Below, piece after piece: positions 27,072-34,839 of a DNA stretch of 64,000 nucleotides. A program made the position numbers and the translations under genes. The DNA comes from Desulfatiglans sp. (GTDB lineage: Bacteria; Desulfobacterota; DSM-4660; Desulfatiglandales; HGW-15), in the NCBI GenBank assembly GCA_012513605.1, contig JAAZBV010000002.1, positions 1 through 64,000 on the forward strand. The letters are read 5' to 3'. Position 1 is the first letter of the stretch. Each line of letters begins with the position of its first letter. The notes under the pieces are model-generated. The model saw nothing but the letters and a program-made list of their open reading frames with translations. It had not been told where the DNA came from and made no database searches.

Positions 27072-27551
27072 TCATGATCCTGTTTTTTCTGAATAGTATA
27101 TGGCTGTGCCATAGGCAAAGACCTCAATAGAGCCGATGCCCTTTTTTTGTGTGCCCTTTGATATACTGCTTGTATCGATTCTGAGGTTTACTATGAGATC
27201 GGCCTCCCTGCATTTTCCCTTCATCCTCAGGATCGCTTCTCTCCTGCCTCTGTCCAGGAGGCTTACATATGATTTAACCTCGCCCCCGAATATCATCCTC
27301 AAACTTGCAAGGAACCTTTTGAAATAATCATAAGATATTACGACTGATCCGCTGACAAATCTTGCACTGGTTACTCTGTCTTCATCGGGATATCTTTTAC
27401 CGTTCAGGAGTGCAATATGGGCAAGCTCCTTTTCTCTTTTGTCGATCGACTGATAGTGTCTGTTTTCTATGATAGTTCCGGTAAAAAGGGCAATGATAAT
27501 TAATGCAACCGGGATTCCCAGATAAATTATTATACCTGTAATTTCGGACAT
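27072..27551 (-). CDS. membrane-anchored YbjQ/DUF74-family protein
   Basis: A 159-residue protein with one N-terminal membrane segment (residues 6-28) followed by a YbjQ-type domain (SARFVSGSVVISYD..., EADLIVNLRIDTSSIS...VFAYGTAIYY). YbjQ proteins form pentamers; a heavy-metal role has been proposed but not settled. Only 8 bases separate it from the upstream soluble paralogue, so the two form an operon. Confidence 0.8.
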   Translation of the reverse strand: MSEITGIIIYLGIPVALIIIALFTGTIIENRHYQSIDKREKELAHIALLNGKRYPDEDRVTSARFVSGSVVISYDYFKRFLASLRMIFGGEVKSYVSLLDRGRREAILRMKGKCREADLIVNLRIDTSSISKGTQKKGIGSIEVFAYGTAIYYSEKTGS

Positions 27552-27559
27552 ATGATTAC

Positions 27560-27874
27560 CTATGCAACCTTTACGGCTGTTCCGTAGATATATAACTCGC
27601 TGGCACCCTGGGCAATTGATGAGGTATTGAACCTTATGTTTATGACTGCATTGGCCCCCATTTCCCTTGCCTGTGCTATCATCCTCTCCTTTGCCTGTTC
27701 CCTTGCATCCTCAAGCAGCTCGGTATACCCCTTGAGTTCTCCACCAACAAGGTTCTTCAGCCCTGCCATTATATCCCTTCCTAAATGTTTGGCGCGAACC
27801 GTACTCCCTGATACCAGCCCATAGTGTTCAACTATTGTCTTGCCAGGAACCTCTTCAATGTTGGTCAGAATCAT
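27560..27874 (-). CDS. YbjQ/DUF74-family protein
   Basis: A 104-residue soluble YbjQ protein, full length for the family, with the characteristic opening ILTNIEEVPGKTIVEHYGLV and the GANAVINIRFNTSSI core. GGAGG precedes the ATG. It is first in a two-gene operon with its membrane-anchored paralogue. Confidence 0.88.
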   Translation of the reverse strand: MILTNIEEVPGKTIVEHYGLVSGSTVRAKHLGRDIMAGLKNLVGGELKGYTELLEDAREQAKERMIAQAREMGANAVINIRFNTSSIAQGASELYIYGTAVKVA

Positions 27875-28444
27875 AATTGCCTCCAGTTTCAGGTTGAAAA
27901 TGAATTGAAATGCAAAATCATACTGTGCAAAAAAGCGCTGGGTGTCAAGCTGATACTATCCAAAGCCTAAAAGAGGGGGTAATTATAAGATATTTATTAT
28001 TGATAGATAAGTCAGATCACTCTTGTCTAAAAACAATTTTCGGGTAGCAGTATAAATGACTGAATGGTAGCAAAGGGCATAAGGTGTATCTCATAGAATT
28101 GGGTATAACTGTAGGGCAGGCCTCCGTGCCTGCCCGCATATGGTGATGCAGGATGTAACCACATAGGTTGCCCCTGCAACCGCATTTGTATAATTACCCT
28201 TCTTGTTTATACCGGCTCCAGTTTACACTTGCTTGATGATGGTCATGGCCATTTTTCCCTGTCATTACCCGACCTGCCTCGCCTCCATCGCATTATACAC
28301 TGGCTAGGATGGAAAAGCGAAATCAGATAATCCACCCTCAACTCATAAAAAAAGAAAAAATATTTTGCCTGTTTCATGATTTTAATGGTAATACAAATCA
28401 AAAAGTCTGACCTATAAAAACACAAAAAGCCATTATGTTGACTT
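27875..28444. repeat. intergenic region with two hairpin repeats
   Basis: No gene seen. GGGCAGGC-CTCCGT-GCCTGCCC (28114-28135) and GGTTGC-CCCT-GCAACC (28166-28181) are hairpins of the GTAGGG(G)C-type intergenic repeat class. The remainder is AT-rich, without recognisable elements. Confidence 0.5.
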
Positions 28445-29015
28445 TTAAATATAGCATTTAGCAATTTTGGCAACATTGCCAAAATGGCTAAATATCCAAT
28501 CTTCTCTTGAGATTCCAATAAGACTCTCAAAAAACTCAATATCATTATAAAAACCACTTAATCTGCTAATATCTGGTTTTTTAAACTTGACCCAATAGCC
28601 AGGGTCTTGAGTATATTTGCCGAGACGTATTGTTGTAGTATATATCGTCTCTTTTTCTTCTTCACTATTTGCAGAACGTTGCCTAAGCATAATATCTCTT
28701 ATTTCAGCAATAAGGCTGAATTTACGTATTTTAAATTCATTTATATATTCAAAACACTTTTTGAAAGCTTCCTTTTCATCAAAGTGTTCAAGCAATAGAC
28801 TCCTCCAAGCGACTATATTTTTCAGAGTGAAGTCTACACTTGACCCAGTCATTGAATTCCTGAAATTCGCATACATCACATTTTTCGTCCTGTTCTAAAC
28901 AATCATGTGCAGCCAAATATCCATGTAAGAAGGATTCCAAAGCCAATATATTAACTTTACTGAAATATAAACTTGGGCGTCTCTCAATTTGATATAAAAG
29001 GTCAAATATTTTCAT
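28445..29015 (-). pseudogene. hypothetical cassette-type protein with a frameshift
   Basis: One frame (29015 to 28788) encodes an N-terminal block MKIFDLLYQIERRPSLYF...FNDWVK that stops at a TGA, while the next frame (through 28445) continues with EHFDEKEAFKKCFEYINEF. Joining them by a +1 shift near 28797 restores the pattern of a family of small proteins of unknown function, in which about 27 residues separate the Trp-Val pair from the Ala-Phe pair. The gene is therefore either frameshifted, recoded, or carries an assembly error. It starts 10 bases after a probable attC site, as integron cassette genes do. The function is unknown. Confidence 0.55.
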
Positions 29016-29024
29016 AGTTCACAT

Positions 29025-29086
29025 GGCTAACGACGCTGCTGTGGGGAGCGTGATTTTTACGCTTCCTTACAAGCAGCATGTTGTGC
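29025..29086. repeat. candidate integron attC site
   Basis: A 62-bp imperfect palindrome bounded by GGCTAAC and GTTGTGC, each one base off the RYYYAAC/GTTRRRY consensus. Inside, GCTGCT pairs with AGCAGC, and AGCGT with ACGCT across a short loop, with unpaired extra bases between. It lies about 35 bases after the stop of one small minus-strand gene and 10 bases before the start of the next, the usual position of attC. Confidence 0.5.
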
Positions 29087-29122
29087 GTCCTTTCCTAAGT
29101 TTGGTCGTTTCCATAGAGGATA

Positions 29123-29596
29123 CTATCTTTCTTGGTTTTCTTCCAACTCTGCTGTATCAAAGCGAAGCATAAGTTGAATACCACTAGAAAAGATAAACCT
29201 ATGTTCGATGAGACCATCGTTCAGTAGTTCCAATTCATCATTGCCCAAGTCGCCAAAGCCGCAAGGCCCAGGTAGACCTTTTTCAGGGTCTCCAGTAGAA
29301 CGAACAGCCACAACACCTCTATAATGCAGAGTGATATCTCGGCCCCCTTGCATGGTTACATCGCCAGCATCAAATCGCAGGCTTGCCTTTGACGATGGTA
29401 TATCGATAGAGACTTCCCGAAGGGAAGCATCGACCAGGCAGAATTCTGACAATAGCCATTGTAGACCATTAGGCAACCTTGCTTGTATTCCTGATAGATA
29501 TTTTTCATAGTCCTCGTAGGCTCGCAAATTTTCCGAGCTGTCGGCATCGAGATCTTGGTCGGCAATCCACCTATCAAGAGTGAAGTATTTCATCAT
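29123..29596 (-). CDS. hypothetical protein, probable integron cassette
   Basis: A 157-residue acidic cytoplasmic protein starting MMKYFTLDRW, a start seen in DUF4085-like and other cassette-borne hypothetical proteins. The centre has a VSIDIPSSKASLRFDAGD segment and the end a beta-rich RFIFSSGIQLMLRFDTAEL. There is no signal peptide. AAGGGAAG precedes the start codon, and the stop lies 36 bases from the attC-like site. The function is unknown. Confidence 0.6.
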   Translation of the reverse strand: MMKYFTLDRWIADQDLDADSSENLRAYEDYEKYLSGIQARLPNGLQWLLSEFCLVDASLREVSIDIPSSKASLRFDAGDVTMQGGRDITLHYRGVVAVRSTGDPEKGLPGPCGFGDLGNDELELLNDGLIEHRFIFSSGIQLMLRFDTAELEENQER

Positions 29597-30012
29597 ATTC
29601 TTCCCTTTCGCATGGTAACTTCGATTTTATGGGTTTTCATGCTTATCTTCTTTATGAGGTTCCTGGTAAGAAAAAATGACAATGTGTTGAATAAAAAAAT
29701 GGATGATACTGATTAAAATATTTCAGCTCGTTTTTATTTATCATTTCTGAGCGAGGTATTGATCTACTGCAAAACTCAACATTTTGATTAGATTTAGTCC
29801 ATCTTTTATAAGCCCCGCTGCTTGCAGCGGGGCAGCTTATTTTTCCTGCCATATCATATAAAACCAACCTGGTTTGATGCATGGCCGTACAAAAAAACGG
29901 GGTTATCAGTGTGGGACTGAAGAACTGAAAAAAGCAAGTTGAAGACTGAAGTTAAGACAACTAACAACCTACAGTTTGCTAATGGATATTCCGCATCATT
30001 TTTCCCAGTGAG
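29597..30012. other. intergenic stretch without recognisable gene
   Basis: AT-rich, with stop codons in all frames. A short hairpin CCCCGCTG-CTTG-CAGCGGGG (29814-29833) is the only clear structure. Confidence 0.4.
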
Positions 30013-30283
30013 ACCGGTCATTGGTTCCAACCATTCCGGCTGAAAAGTTCCAATTATTCCTGTTGAATGTTCCAGACAATCCGGTCTGATTCCAAACCGC
30101 ATAAGAGACTTTATAATGGGTTAATGCATCGAGATTCGATGTAAATTCATTATTAAGGAGGTCATATACATGACCAAATATCTAGAAATCCTAAGGCTTT
30201 ATAGCCTGGGGATAAATCAAACCGGCATAGCCGAAAGCTGCGGATGCTCAATGAAGACAGTGTCAAAAAGGGTACGTAGGTAA
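30013..30283 (+). mobile_element. IS21-family left end and istA 5' remnant
   Basis: Three degenerate GTTCCA(A)..ATTCCGG(C)TGA-type repeats (30021-30103) match the multiple end repeats of IS21 elements. They are followed by AAGGAGG and an ATG (30170) opening a 37-codon frame (TKYLEILRLYSLGINQTGIA, then CGCS), the start of the IstA transposase. It stops at TAA after the first helix-turn-helix. The rest of istA and all of istB are missing. Confidence 0.7.
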
Positions 30284-30340
30284 AAAAGTAAATCCAATAG
30301 TTTGATTAACCTTTCCACTACCCCTTTCCACCTCTTACTT

Positions 30341-30607
30341 TTAATACGGCAGAAAGTCACATAAAGGTGATTTGACCTTTATGCATTTCTCCATATCCCT
30401 CACCACCGGTAATACAAGGTGAGACGGGTACTCCCTGTTATGGTAAACGGTGATATCAATTGAGAGTGGAGAAGGATCAGTGACATAGGAGCTTTTCGAG
30501 TCCCACTGGTTATAATCCTTATTCTCACAGGCTATCTGCAGCCAGATTTTATGCCCCTTTTTAAAGGTATTAAAAATGGGTACAAGCTCGATCTGAAATT
30601 CATGAAT
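30341..30607 (-). pseudogene. C-terminal fragment of a CocE/NonD-type hydrolase
   Basis: An open frame of about 88 codons without a start encodes VPIFNTFKKGHKIWLQIA and, 40 residues on, TVYHNREYPSHLVLPVV, the jelly-roll end of X-Pro-dipeptidyl-peptidase/cocaine-esterase family hydrolases. The alpha/beta-hydrolase part with the catalytic triad is missing. It lies just beyond the IS21 remnant, which may have caused the truncation. Confidence 0.6.
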
Positions 30608-30899
30608 TCAGTAACATATAACATACATTATTATAGCTAACCACGGAGGACACGGAGTTCAAGGAGATTTTATCTTCCCGACTTTTACTTCGTTCTCTCT
30701 GTGCTCTTGTATAGTTGAAGTAAAGGAATATAATTTAACCGCAAAGACGCAAAGGGCGCTAAGAAAAAAATATTTATTAATATTAAAATAAAAGGTATTT
30801 CTCCGTGCTCTCCGCCTGTCCCGCCATAGCTTCAGCGAAGGCGGATGTACTCCGTGGTGAAAATATACTTTATCGTGTTTACGAAAATATTAACTTAAG
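30608..30899. repeat. intergenic region with common scattered repeats
   Basis: No gene. Three known-looking intergenic motifs are present: ACCACGGAGGACACGGAG (30640 on), CCGCAAAGACGCAAAGGGCG (30741 on), and CCGCCATAGCTTCAGCGAAGGCGG (30820-30843), the last with partial copies at 33.8, 43.0 and 63.5 kb. Confidence 0.5.
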
Positions 30900-31439
30900 C
30901 TACAAAACCCTGTAAAAATGTATGACCACGCTGTTGGCCTTTCGCATACCCGTGGATATAATAACAGCTTTATTGAGCCAGTCGTATCTGCTACCTGCTT
31001 TTACCTCCATTTTTGCCGAGGTGCGCATGTAATACTCTGAGGGAGGCACATTCTCGCCCTTTGCAAGGCGGGCGAGTACCTCTTTAGGCGCAGTCCTTAT
31101 ACCTGTGTTTTCTACTAGGATGATCACGCCATCATCGGTCTTCAGGCTGTATTTGGCCATGAGATCAGCAGTGCCGTCTTCGCGAACTATCTGCCAGTCT
31201 GCTCCGCCAGCCAGTACCTCTCCTTTAATTTTAGGGCCTGTAACAGTACCGCCTGTAATATTGATTATCCTGCGGTTACCGTATGTGGTTTTACCCAGCT
31301 CCTGTGGTGGTGCCAGCGTTGCCGCTACTTCAAATAAAAATTCCAGATCGGGTTTAGGCAGCAGGTCATCTGCCGGTGTATTTGTTGAGGGCAAAACGAA
31401 TACGGAAAGTGCTATAAGCGCAATAAAGAATCTTTTCAT
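30900..31439 (-). CDS. exported DUF3237-domain protein
   Basis: A 179-residue protein with a signal peptide (residues 1 to about 23) and a single DUF3237 domain: RRIINITGGTVTGPKIKGEV, GGADWQIVREDGTADLMAKY, then the terminal strand NSVVIHFYRVL. DUF3237 is a beta-barrel domain of unknown function common beside catabolic esterases and hydrolases. GGAGG precedes the ATG. It is the last gene of a minus-strand group with two DUF8021-like genes. Two further DUF3237 domains occur in the 661-residue protein at 44.4 kb. Confidence 0.85.
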   Translation of the reverse strand: MKRFFIALIALSVFVLPSTNTPADDLLPKPDLEFLFEVAATLAPPQELGKTTYGNRRIINITGGTVTGPKIKGEVLAGGADWQIVREDGTADLMAKYSLKTDDGVIILVENTGIRTAPKEVLARLAKGENVPPSEYYMRTSAKMEVKAGSRYDWLNKAVIISTGMRKANSVVIHFYRVL

Positions 31440-31484
31440 GATCTTTCCTCCAATGATAAAGGGTTGCTTAATATAACTTTTCTT

Positions 31485-32387
31485 TTACCTGGGAATCGGG
31501 TCAATTGCAGGCCAGAAGCGCGCTGTAGAGATGGGCATGGAACGGAAAAATGCAAGTACAGAGTGAATTTCATTGCCCCAGATTTTAAAGGCCTCAAAGG
31601 TCACGAGCGCGTTGCCTTCACCGTAGTTTGAACCGGTGTGACCGAAATTCATCCAGAGTAATACTATGCCCATCTCTTCGTCCACTGCGGCTACGCTCGC
31701 TATGATGCCCGGGTGCAGAGTGATGTACTGCTCGTACATCCCGCTATTCTCCATTTTGCTTCCCTTACCGGCCATTATTATTCCGTTTTCAACACGGTAG
31801 GTTTCCGGGGCAAAGGGTGTCCCTGCATCAGTAAAATTGCCTATGCGAAGACCCTCTGTGTATGTGAGGGCGATCTTTATCAGGGATTCGCGCGACTGTT
31901 TTTTACCGGCTGGAACCGGGTCATTCATCCCGCTGATGGGTGCGCCCAGTTGATTCGGCTTGATGCGTGACTCAGGTGTAATATGCTCAATAAGGGTTTC
32001 AATACCTGTGATCTTCATATCCTTCACATAAAGCAGCACAGAGCAGAGCGCCTGGTTATTACCTTCGCGAACAACGATATGCGTGGCTGCAACCTGCTTT
32101 TTCGTATCCAGATAATCATGGCGAAATGAGTCCTTTGATGTCACGGTCTTCCACAGCCCTTCGCCAAGTTTCATGATCTTTGAGTCCTCTGTGAAACGGA
32201 CATCACTAGCCAGTGGCAGCATTGAGGGGTCATGCCCCACCAGGGCATCAATATACTGAGTAATCATCCCTTTCAGGCACTCCCTGTCACACTCCTGGGC
32301 AGGCGCGGTTTGAATTGAAAAGAGGTTAATGATTAAGAAAAACGCGGCAATCGTTATTACTCTGTGAGAAGGATGTGTATTATACAT
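31485..32387 (-). CDS. exported DUF8021-like protein
   Basis: A 300-residue exported protein. The start at 32387 is preferred because GGAGAG lies a few bases before it; an ATG 12 bases earlier is also open. A signal peptide ends near PAQ. The mature part begins CDRECLKGMITQYIDALVGHDPSMLPL, the two-helix opening of a family whose members have an NTF2/SnoaL-like fold, and ends with an SIPxxxFWP-like tail. Paralogues in the window are at 32.6, 54.8 and 56.9 kb. Function unknown; the cone-shaped fold suggests binding or conversion of a small ligand outside the cytoplasm. Confidence 0.65.
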   Translation of the reverse strand: MYNTHPSHRVITIAAFFLIINLFSIQTAPAQECDRECLKGMITQYIDALVGHDPSMLPLASDVRFTEDSKIMKLGEGLWKTVTSKDSFRHDYLDTKKQVAATHIVVREGNNQALCSVLLYVKDMKITGIETLIEHITPESRIKPNQLGAPISGMNDPVPAGKKQSRESLIKIALTYTEGLRIGNFTDAGTPFAPETYRVENGIIMAGKGSKMENSGMYEQYITLHPGIIASVAAVDEEMGIVLLWMNFGHTGSNYGEGNALVTFEAFKIWGNEIHSVLAFFRSMPISTARFWPAIDPIPR

Positions 32388-32553
32388 ATATCTCTCCATG
32401 GTAATCTGAATACAGGATCAATGCATATCAAATATCTATCCTTTAAAACGCCCTGAAGTAATTGTCATTTGAATTATCCGGCTTTAAAAATATGCCGGGA
32501 TCATTCTCTGACATAGCAGTCAGGGCGTTATCCGGTTTCAGGCGGTTAATATC

Positions 32554-33627
32554 CTATTCAATCGGTTCAAGTGGCCAGCCCATTGACGCAGCGCGGGGCC
32601 CGACAATCGAATGGATCAGATCTACCTCACCATCTCTTACCCTGAACATATGGCAATCCATAAGACCTGCTCCTGTGGGGCTTTGTTCACTTACTGAGTC
32701 TCCTCCTAAAAATGCCATAAATGCAATGGATATCCCCTTTTCAGTATCTACCCATACGCGCCTCGGTCCATGATTCATACTCGAGCCCATTCGTTTTATG
32801 AAGGTCACGGGCGAACAGTCATGGTCCATCCCAGTTGTCAGAAAACCATTCTCCCAGCGGTCACACACCTTTGCAAATGGTACGCTTGCGGTAGAGCCTT
32901 CTGCGAACAGTGCAAAATAGTTATCAGCAGCATTCGCCAGGACCTTGCGGGGCGCCCGTTTTTCGGGAGGTAAAATCGTATCCCAGTCCTGGTCTTTTGT
33001 TTCAAGTACCTTCTGAGGATTGAATGCAAAATCCCTCTCTCTGGCTATGATAGTCTCAATCTCGGTAATCTTGCCATTTTCAACCTTAAGCCTGTTTGCA
33101 AAGAGGATCGGGCGGACTGTCCCCTCTTTAGGCAATTCTGTGGGGCCTGCAAACAGGGCAGCAACATTGCCGTCACCTGTCTGGCCTGCAGGGGGTTTTT
33201 TTGCCCCGGCAAAGGTTTTGGGTGCTCCTGCCGGCGGTTTAGCTCCACCGGGGGCTGCCCCTCCGCCAAAACCCCCTCCCATGCCTGTTCCAACTGTTTT
33301 AGAGCTGAATGGTTCTTCTATTACCGCAATTGTGGCTGTTGTACATTTTTGGGTGTCGATCAGGGTGCGTTTGAGCAGGGGCTTGCCAGCGGTTTCCCAA
33401 AAGCCTTTCCCAACCTCTTTTACAATGCCGTTTTCAGTGAATTTTGCTGTAGAGGAAAGCGGCAGACCAGATGTATTGTGTGCCTGAATAGACTCAAAGT
33501 ACTGGTCTGTTATCTTTGAAAGCGCCTCGCGGGTACAACTCGCTTCTCCTGCCTGAGCTCCTGATACCGAAGCACATATGAATACTGTAAGACAAATAGT
33601 AAGTAATAAAAATGCTGTTTTTTTCAT
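32554..33627 (-). CDS. exported DUF8021-like protein with Gly/Pro-rich insert
   Basis: A 357-residue exported protein with a signal peptide ending near SGAQA. It opens CTREALSKITDQYFESIQAH, matching the DUF8021-like paralogues, and shares the blocks FTENGIVKEVGKGFWETAGK and VLETKDQDWDTILPPEKR with the protein at 56.9 kb. Unlike that paralogue it carries an insert of about 60 residues (about 115-170) rich in Gly, Ala, Pro and Lys. A promoter closely resembling that of the hydrolase gene at 43.2 kb lies upstream. Function unknown. Confidence 0.7.
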   Translation of the reverse strand: MKKTAFLLLTICLTVFICASVSGAQAGEASCTREALSKITDQYFESIQAHNTSGLPLSSTAKFTENGIVKEVGKGFWETAGKPLLKRTLIDTQKCTTATIAVIEEPFSSKTVGTGMGGGFGGGAAPGGAKPPAGAPKTFAGAKKPPAGQTGDGNVAALFAGPTELPKEGTVRPILFANRLKVENGKITEIETIIARERDFAFNPQKVLETKDQDWDTILPPEKRAPRKVLANAADNYFALFAEGSTASVPFAKVCDRWENGFLTTGMDHDCSPVTFIKRMGSSMNHGPRRVWVDTEKGISIAFMAFLGGDSVSEQSPTGAGLMDCHMFRVRDGEVDLIHSIVGPRAASMGWPLEPIE

Positions 33628-33710
33628 CTTTGAATCCTCCGGAACAATGCAGTCTTCTAATAATAGAAAACAAATGGTTGATTGATAATATACAACTTTA
33701 TGTGTCGTGG

Positions 33711-33739
33711 AGTATATGAAGGCAGATATTGTATGTCAA
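33711..33739 (-). promoter_or_regulatory. promoter of the 32.5-33.6 kb gene, shared type
   Basis: Minus strand: TTGACA, 17-base spacer, TATACT. Bases around both hexamers (TATTGACATACAA and CATATACTCCAC) are identical to the promoter at 43072-43100. Confidence 0.7.
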
Positions 33740-33752
33740 TATACTTTTCCTT

Positions 33753-33948
33753 AATTGTGAATTGTGAATTGTGAATGGTGAATTAAAATTTTGAATCTGT
33801 AACCTTGCCTGTCCTGGCATAGCCTTGGCGACGCCGGAAATTTTGAATCATGTGCTTTCAGCCCTCAGCCCTCAGCTTTGAGCTTATCATCTCCCTGTGA
33901 ATAGTTATGCCAGACACTGGATTTTCCTGCTACATCAGCCTGCTGCTA
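33753..33948. repeat. tandem heptamer and scattered repeats
   Basis: Four tandem copies of a TTGTGAA-type heptamer (33753-33783), followed by a degenerate copy of the CATAGCnTnnGCGAnG repeat (33815 on) and a CAGCCCT-type simple repeat near 33860. No gene is visible. Confidence 0.5.
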
Positions 33949-34287
33949 TTACTTGTCATCCAATAACAGCATGAAAATTGCCGGATTCGCTCTGTTTGGC
34001 GGAGGACGATGAGCTTCAAAAAATCGCAGCAGATCATTAAACATCTCAGTAGTTATTGTGTGGGTAACGCCAGGATATATTACAAATTCATTTGAAATGC
34101 CGACTGACTCATAAATTGTATTGGAGAGTGGCCAGCGTTGCGATATTAAAGGTTCCTGGATGCAGTCAAGCAGATTACAAATCATATCCTTATCATTCCC
34201 TGTAAACCATCGAGTATCAAGCGCATCATTGCGATCAGCTCCCACCTCTTTTCCCTTTCCTTTCCAACCCATTAACTGTAAACCCAT
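33949..34287 (-). pseudogene. C-terminal fragment of an alpha/beta hydrolase
   Basis: The 112 codons correspond to the end of a hydrolase: WPLSNTIYESVGISNEFVIY followed by PGVTHTIT, in which the His is the probable catalytic residue, and a terminal LLRFFEAHR. The nucleophile elbow and the N-terminal two thirds are missing, and an in-frame TGA lies just upstream of the first ATG. Confidence 0.6.
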
Positions 34288-34427
34288 TGTATTGATTCAA
34301 ATCGCAAACACTTATCCAACTGACAACATATATACGATAACTTTTCTGAGAATACAGTATCCACCTGATTTACACGAAAAGAGCAGGTGATTAATATATC
34401 ATTTCAAAATTTAATCAGGAGGGATGT

Positions 34428-34661
34428 ATGCAGAGAATAGTTCCACATTTGTGGTTTGACAAGGAGGCCAGGGAGGCGGCTGAATTTTATGGTGATGTCT
34501 TCGGGAATGGTCCCAGGGTGATCAATATGACGACTTTGCATGATACCCCTTCGGGTGATGTGGATGTGGTCTCATTTGAAGTATGGGGTTACAGATACAT
34601 TTTAAGAATGAAGAAGTTTGACCTTGCTGAATTGGAGAGTGCGTACAATAAAAGAGAATAA
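34428..34661 (+). pseudogene. truncated PhnB-like (glyoxalase-fold) protein
   Basis: The 77-residue frame starts with a good ribosome-binding site and the PhnB/3-demethylubiquinone-methyltransferase-like opening IVPHLWFDKEAREAAEFYGD, with TLHDTPSGDVDVVSFE. The similarity fades after about residue 55 and the frame ends where relatives have another 80 or so residues. It is probably broken, though a short protein could still be made. Confidence 0.55.
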
Positions 34662-34839
34662 TAAAAAAACAGGTGTGCGCTGCTCATTTTATTTTGTATG
34701 ATAGTTACAAAATACTCAATGAAATGAATAGGAAAGAGCTGATGATGCTGTTTTTATAAGCTGTCTGTGTGCTGTAAATACGAACAAGGCGCAAACCATA
34801 ATGAACATAAATATTAAGCGCTTCTCAAAGGACTGAATT

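Noticed and set aside
29854-30102. 82-codon minus-strand frame
   Set aside because: It reads through the IS21 end repeats and has no coding character.
30021-30103. Three spaced GTTCCA repeats as a CRISPR-like array
   Set aside because: They are degenerate, spaced as IS21 end repeats, and directly precede an istA start.
33753-33783. Tandem heptamers as a CRISPR or phase-variation tract
   Set aside because: There are no spacers, only four short copies, and no adjacent start codon whose frame they would alter.
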